64,000 nt of DNA from Simmondsia chinensis (taxonomy: Eukaryota; Streptophyta; Magnoliopsida; Caryophyllales; Simmondsiaceae), in NCBI GenBank assembly GCA_018398585.1, contig JAGTTD010000001.1:8434501-8498500 (forward strand), in the 5' to 3' direction. A program made the translations under genes and the position numbers. The notes beneath the pieces were generated by a model that made no database searches, was not told the DNA's origin, and saw only the letters and a program-made list of their open reading frames with translations. This document shows positions 21,999-32,973 of the stretch, in pieces; position 1 is the stretch's first letter, and each line of letters opens with the position of its first letter.

Positions 21999-24445
21999 TT
22001 AACCCAAATGTCCCCTATGAGTCTTCATATTTTGAAAACGTTGTATAATAGCATCATTAGTGATACTCTCAAATACATCATTCTCAATGAAAGCAAGTAA
22101 ACAATCATTAATAAACTGATCACTCATTCGATCTCTCAAATCAGACATAATGAACTTCATCGCAGAAAAAGCTCTCTCCATTGTTGTAGTGGCGACTGGA
22201 AGAATCGAAGCCAATTTTAGAAGCTAATAAACATGCGAATATGTCATATGCTTTTTTGTTTCAACCATCTTCCTAGAAAGATCAGCAATTCCCTTCAACT
22301 CAAAAAACGTATCATCATTGTGGACATCAACAACAAAATTACCAAGCTGACAACCTAATTCTTGAATATCAAAATCTAAAAAGTCGTCAAGATAATGTTA
22401 TGCTAATCTCATCAACTTCTTCTCATTAGTTAGCAAACGAGTCAACTGGATTCGAACAAGCTACACCAAGAATTAACTTAGTGCTCACCTCATCAAAGTG
22501 ATTGTTAAGCTCACTCAGCTACATATCAATGACTGTATAAAATAGATCAATAGGAAAATGATGCTCATTTGTAACCGGAGACACTCTACGCTTTGACTTT
22601 CCTCGAATAATATATAAATCATCCATGGTGGGGATCAAAATACCATGCTTCAAACAAAATGAAGATATATCATCCATAAAAAATTCCCAACAATTCTCCC
22701 TAGTCACCTGCAAGTGTTTCTTAGTTACACCAAGAAATGTCATAGCATTCACAATATCTTACTCCTTTCTTTGCAAAGCTATGTTTAGTTCATTCGTAAT
22801 TCCTAATTATTTTTTCATCATGTGTAATAAGAAAACAAACTCAAATGATTGAAAACCATCTAAAAAGCACTGAGCTTTCTGTCTATCATTTGAATCAGAG
22901 GCATCATTTGCAATATCTTCAAGAACATCAATGATCGAAGAAAAATAGCAATCACATTCACAATTGTCTTGTAATAAGATAGCAATCACATTCACAATTG
23001 TCTTGTAATAAGATCCCTAATGAGTATCACCCGGCCTTTTAAGACCAAGTTCTTAATTGAAGCCTCGCCCTGTTTCTAGCTCACCCATAAATAAAGCCTC
23101 TTTAACTCGCTCTATTTGCTTCTCTCGGAGCATATCCCTACGCTTTAAAGAAGCTCCAACCACATTCATTACATTGTTGAGCAAGCCAAAAAGCCAAGCC
23201 ATTTCATCCTGATTTTTTGTGGTTGCAACAAGAGTTAATTGAAGTTGATGAGGAAAACAATGAATGCGATATGCTGAAGGAGTATCTCTCATAATCAAAG
23301 CTTGAAGGCCGTTGATATGTCCTTGCATATTACTAGCTCCATCATAGCCTTGTCCACAAATCCGATGTGGACTCACTGAATATTGAGAAAGTAAATTATA
23401 AATTGCTTTCTTCAATGATAAAGCAGAAGTATCAAAAAGATGAACAAGACCAACAAATTGCTCCATTACAATCCCTCGTTTATCTACATATCGCAAAACA
23501 AGAGCCATTTGCTCCTTGTAAGATACATCACGTGACTCATCAACTAATATTCCAAAGACATCATCCTCAATATCTTCAATGATAGCATTCACTATTTCTC
23601 TTGCGCATGCATTCACAATGTCTTCTTGGATAGATGGTGAAGTCATTTGTGGGTTCTTTGGAGCATTTAGCAGGATAACACTCCCCACATTATCAACACG
23701 CTCTGCATACCATGTTACGATTCGAAGAAAATTTTCTCTATTTTTGGGGGTTTCACTTTCGTCATGGCCCCGAAATGCTATCCCATCAGATAAAAGTAAT
23801 CTCGCTACATCAATCGATGCATTTAAGCGAATTCGATACTCATTCTTCACTTGCTTCGATTGCTTCACAAGAGCAGCTTGGATTGTTTGATTTTGCCTCA
23901 TTAGATCTTCACATTTCTTAAAACATTGATTGTGAACACTATTAGGCCCACTAACATGCATATCAAATCTCTTTTTTTTTTATTCCAACTTCTAAACTCT
24001 TTCTCTGTAAACGAGTCTCCCCACCATGACCCATACGTTTGACTTTAAACAAGTAACAACATAGGCAAAAAGCAGCATCCAATTTGACACTATATTCTAT
24101 CCAATTGCTATATTCATCAAACCAAGAAGGGTTAAATCGACGTAATCGTCCGCCAATATTTGTTTGGGGGAAGTTATGGGTTTTAGATTGATAAGGGCCT
24201 CTTTGAAGATATGGTCTTCTTATTTCATCACGCTTATTTGGATGATAATCAAAAATTGCCTTTCTTTTTGGTGGATCGGCGGTAAGTGGATTCAAATCAA
24301 TTCGACTCTGTGTATAAGTCCGTTCATTGTTCACATTGAATATGTTTTCTGTTTGATTACCATTTTCTTGAATTAGAGGCAATTCTTGGGATGAAGAGCC
24401 AACATAAGTGGATTGGGTGGCTATTTTTTTGAAACATCTCTCCAT
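21999..24445 (-). pseudogene. hAT transposase pseudogene (TTF zinc finger, DUF4371, hAT C-terminal)
   Basis: From 24445 downward: N-terminus MERCFKKIATQS, then RRPYLQRGPYQ, FNPSWFDEYSNWIEYSVKLD and AAFCLCCYLFK (TTF-type zinc-binding domain). A frameshift follows at the A-run 23970-23981. Next is a 302-codon DUF4371 block (23961-23053: GHDESETPKNRENFL, FGILVDESRDVSYKEQMALV, GYDGASNMQGHINGLQ, IHCFPHQLQLTLV). A 34-bp tandem duplication (22947-23014) shifts frame again. The hAT dimerisation end is ATTTMERAFSAMKFIMSDLR and NDCLLAFIENDVF (22214-21999). Apart from these lesions and a few stops the order is complete, so inactivation looks fairly recent. Confidence 0.85.
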
Positions 24446-24799
24446 TTTAAACTGGAAAATAAAAAAAATTAGGGTGGTTCATTAGTTTTATAATATAATT
24501 ATACAAATAATCCACAAAGTTTTATATAAAATTGTTGATTACATAATAATCATTAAGTATAGAAAGTTGAAAATGCGAATAGGAAAGCTCTTGAAATTTA
24601 TAGTTTAAAAACTAAGGCTAAATTGAGAATGAGAAATACCTCGTGGGGAGAATAATAAAGAGAGAAAATGTGTGGTTCCACTGTTTTGAGAGAAAACTAC
24701 AAGAGTAAAAAGAGAGAGTTTAATATTTAAAAAATTAGGGTTAGAATTTTAATTAATAAATTAATTATATCAAAAAGCAAAATTGTAATTGAAATTTTG

Positions 24800-25002
24800 C
24801 AGGGGTAGGGATTTGAACCCTTGACATGGAGAAAGAGAGGAGAACCACACGCTATACCACTAATTCAAGGAAGTACTATTGCTATTTTATTCTATACAAT
24901 TAATTATATTATAAAGCAAAATTATAACAAAAATTTTGCAAGTGTGGGGAATCGAACCCTAATGTGGAGGAACAAAATCGCACGCTATACCACTAGTCCA
25001 AG
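24800..25002 (-). other. Duplicated tRNA-like segments in hAT 5' region
   Basis: On the minus strand two tandem copies about 140 bp apart each hold an A-box-like tagtggtatagcg (24850-24862 and 24983-24995) and a B-box-like ggttcaaatcc (24808-24820) or perfect ggttcgattcc (24948-24959). Spacing fits a Pol III promoter. Cloverleaf arms do not pair well enough to call a tRNA gene. The A-box wording resembles tRNA-Gly. Confidence 0.5.
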
Positions 25003-26395
25003 AAATTACGATTGCTGTGGGTCCACACTTCATTGCTTATGTACGATTCTAAAATTTTTTCTACTAATTTATATATATTTCTAAGGGCTGGGTCATAAAG
25101 CCGCGGTGTCCATGCACCTCGGTAGTAATAATGTGCGTCCGCCACTGGCCGTATGGCTGGTTAAAAAAACAACATGACTTAGGATTTTTGGGTCTTGTTT
25201 AGAGGAGAGAGAGGATAAAAAAAAGGGAAAAAGAAAAATAAAAAAAATAGAGTGATATGAAAAATATTAATTTTGAGATAAGGGGGAGATTTATTAAGAT
25301 ATTATTTATCTCAAAATTAATATTGATCCGATATGATTTACATTTGTTTTAGGTGAGATATGATTTAGATTGAGTTATATAAATGAGTTTGATTTGATAT
25401 TTTGAATCAGATTGGATTTGGGTAACTCAGTTGTAAATGGAGGTTCAGAGTTATGTTTGAAAAGTGTGGAAAAAAGAGAGAAAACATGTGAGGCATTTGG
25501 AGATTTGTAAAATGGTGCACTAGGCAGGGGAGAGATTGAGAGATTTGTTTGAGTGTTTTGATTGAGAGTGATTGAGAAAGTTTTTGTAGCTTCCTCTTTC
25601 CAAAGCTACATTGTGAGACGGTTGGTGGCTCACTGTGCAGTAGCTACATTGAGGAGGGTTGAGGACTCACCGTGCAGTAGTTTCATTGAAGAGGGATGGT
25701 GGCTCGCAGTGCAAAAGCTATACTTCGAGGGGGACGGTGACTCGCCGTGCAACAGTTACATTTTGAGAGGGTTGGTGATTACCATACAATAGTCACTCTA
25801 ATGATAATAATTGATGTTATTGATCATTGTATAGGGTTGGGGGTTATAATTAGATATTGTAATCCTTGATTTCATAGTGAATTGAAGCATCCGTTGGGTC
25901 TTGTGGTTTTTTCCTCTAATTGAGTGTTTTTATGATTTTACGCTTCCGTTTGTGCTTGAATGTGAATTTTCCCAACACCGAGCAGGGGAGAGGGAAATAA
26001 TTGTTTCGAGTGATTTCTTTGAGTTTTTGGTTTATGTTGTTGGGTTTGGTTCTCCTAAGCATGGAGGGAATCACGCTCTAGTGCTCTGATGAAAGTTTAT
26101 ACCTTCCTCTTTTCAAGGTACATTGAAAAGGTTTAGTATCTTGTTGCGCAAATGTTATATTGAGAAGGATTTGTGGCTTATTGTGTGATAGCTACAACTT
26201 AAGGGAGAGATTGTGTGATGGGATATTAGGTTTCAGTTGGATATTGTAATTTTAAATTTCATCGTAGATGAGGTATCCGTCGAGATTTTGTGGTTTTTCC
26301 CTCTAGTTGAGAAAATGTTTCTACTTAAATTTTTGTGTGTTATTTTTTGTAAAATTTTCATTTCTGTTGTGCAGAATGAGAGATGTTTCCCAACA

Positions 26396-27089
26396 AGCCC
26401 AATCTCTGATGCCAGTGGGCCAATATTTTTAGATCACATGTGATCTACATGACCTCATTCATTGAGAAACAAGCAACCAATGTGCAACTGTCTTTCAAAG
26501 TGATTGAGAAGTATATTAGGCTGTTTCATATGATATAGATCACAAGTTCAAATTTCGAAAACAATTGTTTTTCCACAAAAGGAGGGTAAAACTATACATT
26601 ATCTTCCTCGTGCTAGATTATGCTCAAAGCTTGTGAATTGAGTTGTTCTTTATTTGTCTGTGTTTTCTGCTTTGATCTTTGGCTGCTGATGGATTAACCC
26701 CTTAACATTTAAAATTAGGATGTACTCAATGCTGTTTCATGCGTCCAATATTAAGGAATAAACCGTATCAAAAGCTTAAGCTGCTAAATAAAGGTCTAAC
26801 TTGAAGTGTGGATGATGCACATGTTCACCTCATATCTTGTACTGAAATTATTTTAATTTTGGTACTGGGGTTTGTTGGGATTCACTCTTGTGATGTCTTA
26901 GTCAACAATGCTCTAATATCGTGTCAATGAACCAATTATCTTAAAGCATAAAGCTGTTAGATGAACATCTAAAAATTTTTTAATGCTCAACATTCAAGTC
27001 CTTTAAAAGATTCATACATATTGGAGATTTTAGCAGGGCTTTTGTGAAATGTGAATGACAGAAACTATATAATACATACACAAATTGGT
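26396..27089. other. No feature recognised
   Basis: AT-rich DNA between the old LTR and the next solo LTR. No coding frame or repeat family is recognised. It may contain former upstream sequence of the host gene at 32974. Confidence 0.4.
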
Positions 27090-27456
27090 CTATGTGTTAA
27101 GGAACACAATAACTAAAACACAAAGAAAATTCAACGAGAAAATGAAATCAAACACACAAGATTTGCGTGGTTCGGCCAAAATTGCCTACGTCCACAGAGT
27201 TATAGAAATATTTTATTGATTGGAACTTTTAAAGAGAGTTTTCTTCTGATTCACTATGCTCTCTCAAACCCTAAACACAGTTATAAGTTGGAATGATTCA
27301 ATGCCTTGAATAAATTACAAGGAGAAGGACAAGCTCTATATATAGAGGAAGGCACAAGAGAGGAAATTCATAAATGCCCTTGCCAGTTGCATGTAAGCTA
27401 GAAGGCAAAAGAGTCAAGACTAGAAACACTAGTATGATTTTCCTTAATAGGCCCCC

Positions 27457-28345
27457 TCAATTTGAATGTCGAGTTACAATGTGAAGATTGTTCTTGTGGT
27501 ATTGGAAGAGAGTATTTTCGAGTCCCTTGGTGAAGATATTAGCGATTTGCTGAGATGTGGGAGTGTAGTGAACTTGGAGATCACCTTTGAGGACTTTGTC
27601 CCGGACATAGTAAAAGTCTATATCGACATGTTTGCTACGGTCATTGGAGACTAGGTTATCAGCAAGATAAGAGGCAGAGAAATTGTCATAGTAGATGATA
27701 ATTGGGCCGGTATGTCTGAGCCCAATGTCACGCATTATGTAGCGAACCCAATCAACTTCGGCTTTAGCTTGGGCAACAACGCGGTGTTCAGATTCAGTGG
27801 AGGATTTGGACACAGTGGCTTGTTTCTTGGCGAGATGAGATTTGGTCCAAGGAAGAGGACGTAGCTAGTGATGGATCGGCAACTATCAAGACAGCCTCCC
27901 CAATCAGCATCAGCATAGATTACTACAGATGTGCAGGAACCTGGAAGGATCATTAAACCATGATCCGGGGTGCTTTTGAGGTATCTAAGGATCCGTTTCA
28001 TAGCTTGCCAATGACTAGTCTTAGGAGCATGCATAAATTGAGAGACAAGATTAACAGCATAGCAAATATCGGGACTTGCTATAGTGAGATATTGAAGTGC
28101 CCCTACCGCACTCTTGTATTGCTTGGGTCATGTAAAAGATCACCATTGTTTAATGACAAGTGGGCATGCGCCAGGAAGGGCGTTTTAATGGGTTGAGCTT
28201 CTTGCATGTTGTGTTTAGTGAGTAGGTCTACAGTATAGCAATGCTGGGAGAGCAAGAGGCTAGCTGAGGTGCTCTGAGCCTCGATACCTAAGAAATAATG
28301 AGAGGTTTGAGGTCTTTCTTGGCGAATTGTGTGGAGAGGGTGCAT
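27457..28345 (-). pseudogene. Copia RNase H remnant
   Basis: Translation shows HPLHTIRQERPQTSHYFLGIE (end of RT), DADWGGCLDSCRSITSYVLF, SKSSTESEHRVVAQAKAEVD, YYDNFSASYLADN and SKHVDIDFYYVRD. Frameshifts divide it into at least three pieces. Confidence 0.85.
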
Positions 28346-29060
28346 ATGAGGGTGTCAAGTGATTGAGTGTTAGAACCAGTGAGAATAATATCTTCAACAT
28401 ATAATAAAAGGCAGATAATATCCCGTGCTTTGTGGAAGAGAAAAAGAGATGGGTCAGCATGATAACAAGTGAAACTTATGCTGTAGAGGAAGGTACTAAA
28501 GCGGTGAAACCAGGTGCGAGGGGCTTGCTTGAGTCCATAGAGAGCTTTTTGAAGTTTGCAAACATGGTTTGGGAATTTAGGATGAATAAACCCTTGAGGT
28601 TGCTTCATATATACTTCTTCCTTAAGGTGACCATGTAAGAAAACATTTTTAACATCGAGTTGTTTAATAGGCCAGTTATTGCTGATAGCGAGACTAAGGA
28701 TAAAGCGGATGGTGGATGGTTTGACCACGAGGCTAAACGTTTCCTTGAAGTTTATGCCCTCACGTTGGTGAAAGCCTTGTGCTAAAAGGTGAGCCTTGAA
28801 GCGGGTCTAAGCAATCATCCGCTTTATATTTAACTCGATATTTCCAAGTACTACCTACAATATTTTTTAATTGGGTTGGGGGGAACAAGTTCCCAGGTAT
28901 TGTTTAGAATTGTAGTGTTGAATTCTTCAGCCATGGCTTCCTTCCATTTGGGATTTTTGATTGCTTGTGAATAACATGTGGATTCCTGTATCGCTGTTAT
29001 GGAAGAAAGCGAGAGGGGATACTTGACTTTTCTTATCCCATCATTGAGTCGAGTTCGCAT
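28288..29060 (-). pseudogene. Copia reverse transcriptase remnant
   Basis: Motifs include WKEAMAEEF at the start, [33 protein letters not shown] and LLLYVEDIILTGS. The catalytic box reads YVED in place of YVDD, which should inactivate the enzyme. A proline-rich frame upstream (29529-29041) is the integrase-RT linker, not a separate gene. Confidence 0.85.
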
Positions 29061-29550
29061 TGGATGAGTGTTGGTAGGGGGAAAGTTGGGGTCTGCAGTG
29101 GGCTGCAGTTCGGTCGAGTGTGCTCGCGGGAGAAGGGTTTGGTGCTGCAGCAGTGTGCTCGGTAGTGGCCGGGGGTGGATGGGCCTCGATTGGGTTCGAT
29201 GTGGGTGTTAATTTAGGTGAGGTAGCCTCAATGAGGGCCTCAGTATTGAATGGCGGTGGCAATGTAGGGGGCTCGGGTGAGTAGGTCCCGGTGCGGGACT
29301 CGGTGTGTGGGGGTTGTGGTAGGCGTGGGGGGCACCTCAACAACGGCCTCAGTGGGAGAGGGGGGAGATTTGGTTGATGCTTTGAGTGGACGATGGGTGT
29401 TGGGTATGGGGGAGTGGGTGACCACTCGAGAGTGGTACACCCGATTTGACAGGAAGCATGACAGGGAGTGGTAAGTTGATTATGGCGGAAGTAGGTCCGA
29501 GTTGTAGAATTGTTGTTTGGTTTATCCATTCCAGGCTAGTTTTGTTGAAC

Positions 29551-31041
29551 CTAAAGTGTCGGTTTATGTAAATTTTTCCTATTTAGGGATTGAGACAACG
29601 GTAACCCTGCAGCATCTCCTATGAAAATGCAAGGTATAGACCTAGAAGCAAGTTTATGAGGGGTAGGGGGTGTGACATTGGGATAGCAAGCACACCCAAA
29701 AACGCGAAAACTAGAATAGTCGGGATGCTGTTGAAAAAGGTTTTTCAAAAGGGGATGAGTTTTTAAGAACGGGGGTGGGAAGATGGTTTATGATAAAACA
29801 TGCAGTACAGGCAGCATCATCCCAAAAGGTGTAGGGTAAGCGAGATTGAATTAGGAGCGTTCATGCCATTTCAATAATGTGTTGGTGCTTTCATTCCGCC
29901 ACTCCATTTTGTTGTGGAGTATCATGACATGAAACGCGAAAATGAATGTCATGTTGACAACATAGGGCATTCATGCGATGGTGATCAAATTCACGTCCAC
30001 CATCACTTTGAAAAATTTTGATTTTTGCAGAAAACTGATTTTTAACAAGTGTTTTGAAATTTTCGAAAATTTCGAAGACCTCAGATTTTTGTTTCATAGG
30101 ATAGAGCCAAGTAACCAAAGAGGGCACCAACACGCCGTCACCGGATCCCATTAGAACTCCGAAATTAAGCGTGCTTGGAAGAGAGTAGTACCAGGATGGG
30201 TGACCTCCTGGGAAGTCCTCACCCTCAGGTTGGGGGCACTAGGAAACAACCTCTCTTCAGGTTAACACCCTGAAGGGGGAAGGCTGCGTACCCCCCACAC
30301 CCCCCTCCCCCCGGGACCCTGCTTAGGCGGGAGCCCTTGAGGCACTGGGTATGTTCCTTTTTTAGGATAGAGCCAAGTAAACCGAATGAAATCATCAATG
30401 AAATTGACATAGTATATATGACATGAATTTGACGAAACAGGCGATTGCCATACATCGGAATGTATTAAATGTAAAGGAGAGCTAACATAATGCAAAGCAT
30501 GCTGAAAATGTACCCAATGTGACTTTCCCAAGCTCCAAGTGTGACAACAGATGGTAAATCTAGAACTAGGGATAAGTTTGTGAGAACATAAAACATCCAA
30601 CATGGGTCTACTTAAGTGTCCTAGTCAACAATGCCATAAGTCACCGGGCGTGGTCTGGGCCATGAGTCCCATGATGTGAGGCAAGAAGCTGTAAAGTTGT
30701 CCATTACTGCAAGCTCGAAGCAGAGGGATCCCCACAGCCTTGTCCTTAACCAAGAAAAATTCAGAATCAAACTCAATAGTGTAGAGATTATCTTGACAAA
30801 GTCGCTTAATATAAATGAGGTTGTGAGTTAGCTGAGGAACTAACATAACATTGTTGAGTTGAAGTTGTCCAATTTTAGTTTTTAAAGTTGTTGAACCCAC
30901 ATGTGTTACAGGTAGTAGAGCCCCATCCCCAACTAAAACTTGTACACGAAATGGAAGAATTGAATGAAGCATACCTAATTTGTGTGTCATATGATTTGAT
31001 GCACTAGAGTCGGGGGTACCAGCTGTAGTCTTGAGATTCAT
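29551..31041 (-). pseudogene. Copia protease and integrase remnant, split by a SINE
   Basis: The protease motif reads DSSASNHMT where copia normally has DSGASNH, so the catalytic triplet is altered. The integrase core follows with HSDVWQSP and FIDDFIRFTWLYP. It is broken at TWLYP by the SINE at 30115-30362 and continues with FQSDGGREF and TPQQNGVAE, so the catalytic D, D and E are still visible. The domain end ([11 protein letters not shown]) lies at 29748-29551. Confidence 0.85.
30115..30362 (+). mobile_element. Full-length 5S-headed SINE inside copia integrase
   Basis: A perfect 18-bp target-site duplication taggatagagccaagtaa (30097-30114 and 30363-30380) brackets a 248-bp element. The head begins ccaaagagggcaccaacacg, then 5S sequence gatcccattagaactccg, aattaagcgtgcttgg and ggatgggtgacctcctggga. 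The tail runs ggttgggggcact, gaagggggaaggctgcgtac, gcttaggcgggagcccttga and ggcactgggtatg. The identical duplication implies a recent insertion into an already decaying copia copy. Confidence 0.93.
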
Positions 31042-32531
31042 TTATGGACATGGCAGCAAAGGAGTATGAAGGATCAAAGAATGGAGCTTGATTGTATCGA
31101 GGTGGACAAGAGGTAGCGATGTGACCCATTTGGTTGCAAATTTGACAGTGCTGCAGGCCAAGACCGAGGATGCCATTGTTATTAAACGATGTGTTACCTG
31201 AGGACGGGGATAGGTTCGGTTGGGGCACAGGGGCTTGAGGTCCTATTGGTGCTGTTGATTTTGTCCCCCGGAGCGGCCCTCTTGATGGCCACGGCGGCCA
31301 TTGTTGCAACCTTTACCTTTACCATGACCTCCACGACCTATGGGAACCTGCACTTGAAGCAACTAAAGCAAGTTGTTGATCAGGGGAGGGGCGCCCATGA
31401 TAGCGAGTTTGAGCACTCTCCTCATTTAATAGGTCGGTTTTTAATTTTTCAAAGGAGGGGGTTGGTGAAGTTTGTCGAGTTAGGGTAGCGAAAGCGGCAT
31501 ATTCAATTGTTAATCTATAAAGAGCATAGTGAACTAGTTCTCCGTTAGAAACGGGAGAGTCTATGGCAACCAAATCATCAGCAATTGATTTTAATTCAGA
31601 AAAGTATTTTTCCATGGTCTTGCTATCTTTTCGTAGATTTATTATTTTAGATCATAGGTCAAATTCTTTGGCCATCGAGTGGTCTTGGAATCGCTTGACA
31701 AGGGCATCCCACATGGCTTTGGATGTGGGATAACGAACAATGTCGTTGAGAAGAGTTCGGGATAGGGTGGTAGAAATACAAGAGCGAAGGTTTTGGTCCG
31801 TTCTAACCCAATTTAAGTGCTTGGGATTGGATATGGAGTTTCCATTGTGATTTATATAAGTTGCGAGACATGGGAAGGAACCATCGATGTAGCCCATAAG
31901 TTGATGAGACATTAACAACATGTAAAATTGCTCTCTCCAAGCAGTATACTCGGTGGCGTTTCCAATTTAATTATGATTATGCTAGAAATGCTTGAAAGAG
32001 GGAGTAATAAAGGAGTAGTAGTTGCTTGAGTAGGATTATGGTTAGGGTTGCAGGGGTGGGTGGTGGTAGTGTCACTGCAGCCATAGGGCTGGGCCAACAC
32101 CCCACCGGCCATGGTGGTTGAGGTACCACTAGGAGCAAGCGTGTTGTGGTGGGCCGACAGTGAGACCCCAGGGAGGGGATCTGGTTGTGGTCGATAGGGG
32201 TCGTATGAGTGCCGGCGACCACAATTGAGTGATGTCGGCAGCGGGTGGAAAGGGGGGTGCCTGAGCCAAGAAATTGCTAGACATGTGGCCTCGTGAATCC
32301 TAACGGAGTATCGGAGATGGCGATGCCAGTATTTGTTAGGCCATTGAGAAAAAGACCCCAGGATATAGATTCGATATGGAGAAGATCAGTCATAGCCAAG
32401 GGAGGTGTTACCACCCTTGGGTTGGCCAAGACACTGGCATTGAGAGAGCCAAGCTCGGCCACTGTAGGTGGAGTGGTTGTTCGGGGGTGAACCGAAGGGG
32501 AGGGAGTAGGGTTAGATGTATTTGTTACCAT
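31004..32531 (-). pseudogene. Copia gag remnant
   Basis: Leader (32531-32277), then the UBN2-type capsid region (AWREQFYMLLMSHQLMGYID, SKAMWDALVKRFQ, 31990-31652; YFSELKSIADDL, 31615-31319), a basic linker, and an intact CCHC zinc knuckle CQICNQMGHIATSC near 31150. Several frameshifts and stops break the frame. Confidence 0.8.
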
Positions 32532-32973
32532 AGAAATAAAAAAAAATAAAGTAGAAAAAAAAATTTAACAGAGAACTAGAAAGAAAAGCAGGAATTAAAG
32601 AGAGAAGGGAGAGAGAGGAGTCTCTAGGAGGCTCTTGATACCACGAGAAAGTGTTGGAATGATTTAATGCCTTGAATAAATTACAAGGAGAAGGACAAGC
32701 TCTATATGTAGAGCAAGATACAAGAGAGGAAATACATAAATGCCCTTGCTAGTTAGATGTAAGCTAGAGGGCAACATAAATAATCCCTAACTTCTTTAGT
32801 TGAGATCACCAATTATCGGCCCGATCCTCTGCTCTATGGGCTTGGCCCACAATAGTATAAAACTAGGCTTCCACATAAAAAGCCCAACACTATGGAGACT
32901 TGACATAGAACAGAGTTTGGATTTTAAACTGTGTTTCCTTTTGCAATCAGAAAACTGAAGATATATGTGAAAT

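Larger units (their letters stand above)
21803..25147 (-). mobile_element. hAT DNA transposon with decayed transposase
   Basis: The 3345-bp element has inverted ends cagtggcgga / tccgccactg and a 6-of-8 target-site duplication gctgcatg / gccgtatg (21795-21802, 25148-25155), the mismatches being C-T transitions. It sits inside the internal region of the miniature LTR element, so it is the younger insertion. It carries a DUF4371/TTF-type hAT transposase on the minus strand, and a duplicated tRNA-like segment upstream of that ORF (24800-25002). Confidence 0.88.
20828..25977 (+). mobile_element. Miniature LTR retrotransposon (TRIM-like), with hAT insertion
   Basis: LTRs at 20828-21524 (697 bp) and 25292-25977 (686 bp) flank an internal region of only about 414 bp once the nested hAT element is removed. 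The primer-binding site tggtattagagc (21527-21538) fits initiator tRNA-Met. The polypurine tract aagggggagatt lies just before the 3' LTR at 25280-25291. A perfect 5-bp target-site duplication ccgag (20823-20827, 25978-25982) bounds it. Each LTR carries tandem repeats of about 40 bp (gttggtgactcg ... gcagaagctacattgaagag, 21140-21300 and 25590-25790). It encodes no protein and would depend on a partner. Confidence 0.88.
20511..26395 (+). mobile_element. Old LTR split by a younger relative
   Basis: The left part 20511-20822 (gttagagatattgtgtattt ... gtaaaggggtgccgaggggc) and right part 25983-26395 (caggggagagggaaataatt ... agatgtttcccaaca) match the LTRs of the younger element at 20828-25977, in the right order and with continuity across the insertion point. 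It is diverged and carries a purine-rich expansion at 20560-20700. A flanking duplication was not found. Confidence 0.65.
27287..32791 (-). mobile_element. Decayed Ty1-copia retrotransposon
   Basis: Short LTRs (about 27287-27449 and 32652-32791) share gttggaatgatt, gccttgaataaattacaagg and agaaggacaagctctatat. The primer-binding site tggtatcaagagc (minus strand, 32631-32643) abuts the right LTR and a purine tract (ttgagggggcc, 27450-27462) abuts the left. The outer LTR edges are uncertain by a few tens of bases. Gag, protease, integrase, reverse transcriptase and RNase H remains lie between, on the minus strand. A 5S-SINE interrupts the integrase. Confidence 0.85.
27095..32889 (-). mobile_element. 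Solo LTR split by a copia element
   Basis: The outer parts 27095-27286 (tgttaaggaacacaataac ... gcgtggttcggccaaaattg) and 32792-32889 (ggcccacaatagtataaaac ... aaaagcccaaca) form one LTR of about 290 bp with ends TGTT...AACA. A perfect 5-bp duplication ctatg bounds it (27090-27094, 32890-32894). The LTR at 33604-33905 is a relative. The copia element at 27287-32791 is inserted within it. Confidence 0.8.

Noticed and set aside
24940..25002. True tRNA-Gly gene
   Set aside because: A- and B-box words are good but the acceptor and anticodon stems do not pair, and the unit is tandemly duplicated within a transposon end.
29041..29529. 162-codon proline-rich ORF
   Set aside because: It lies between integrase and reverse transcriptase of the copia element and is its linker, not a separate gene.
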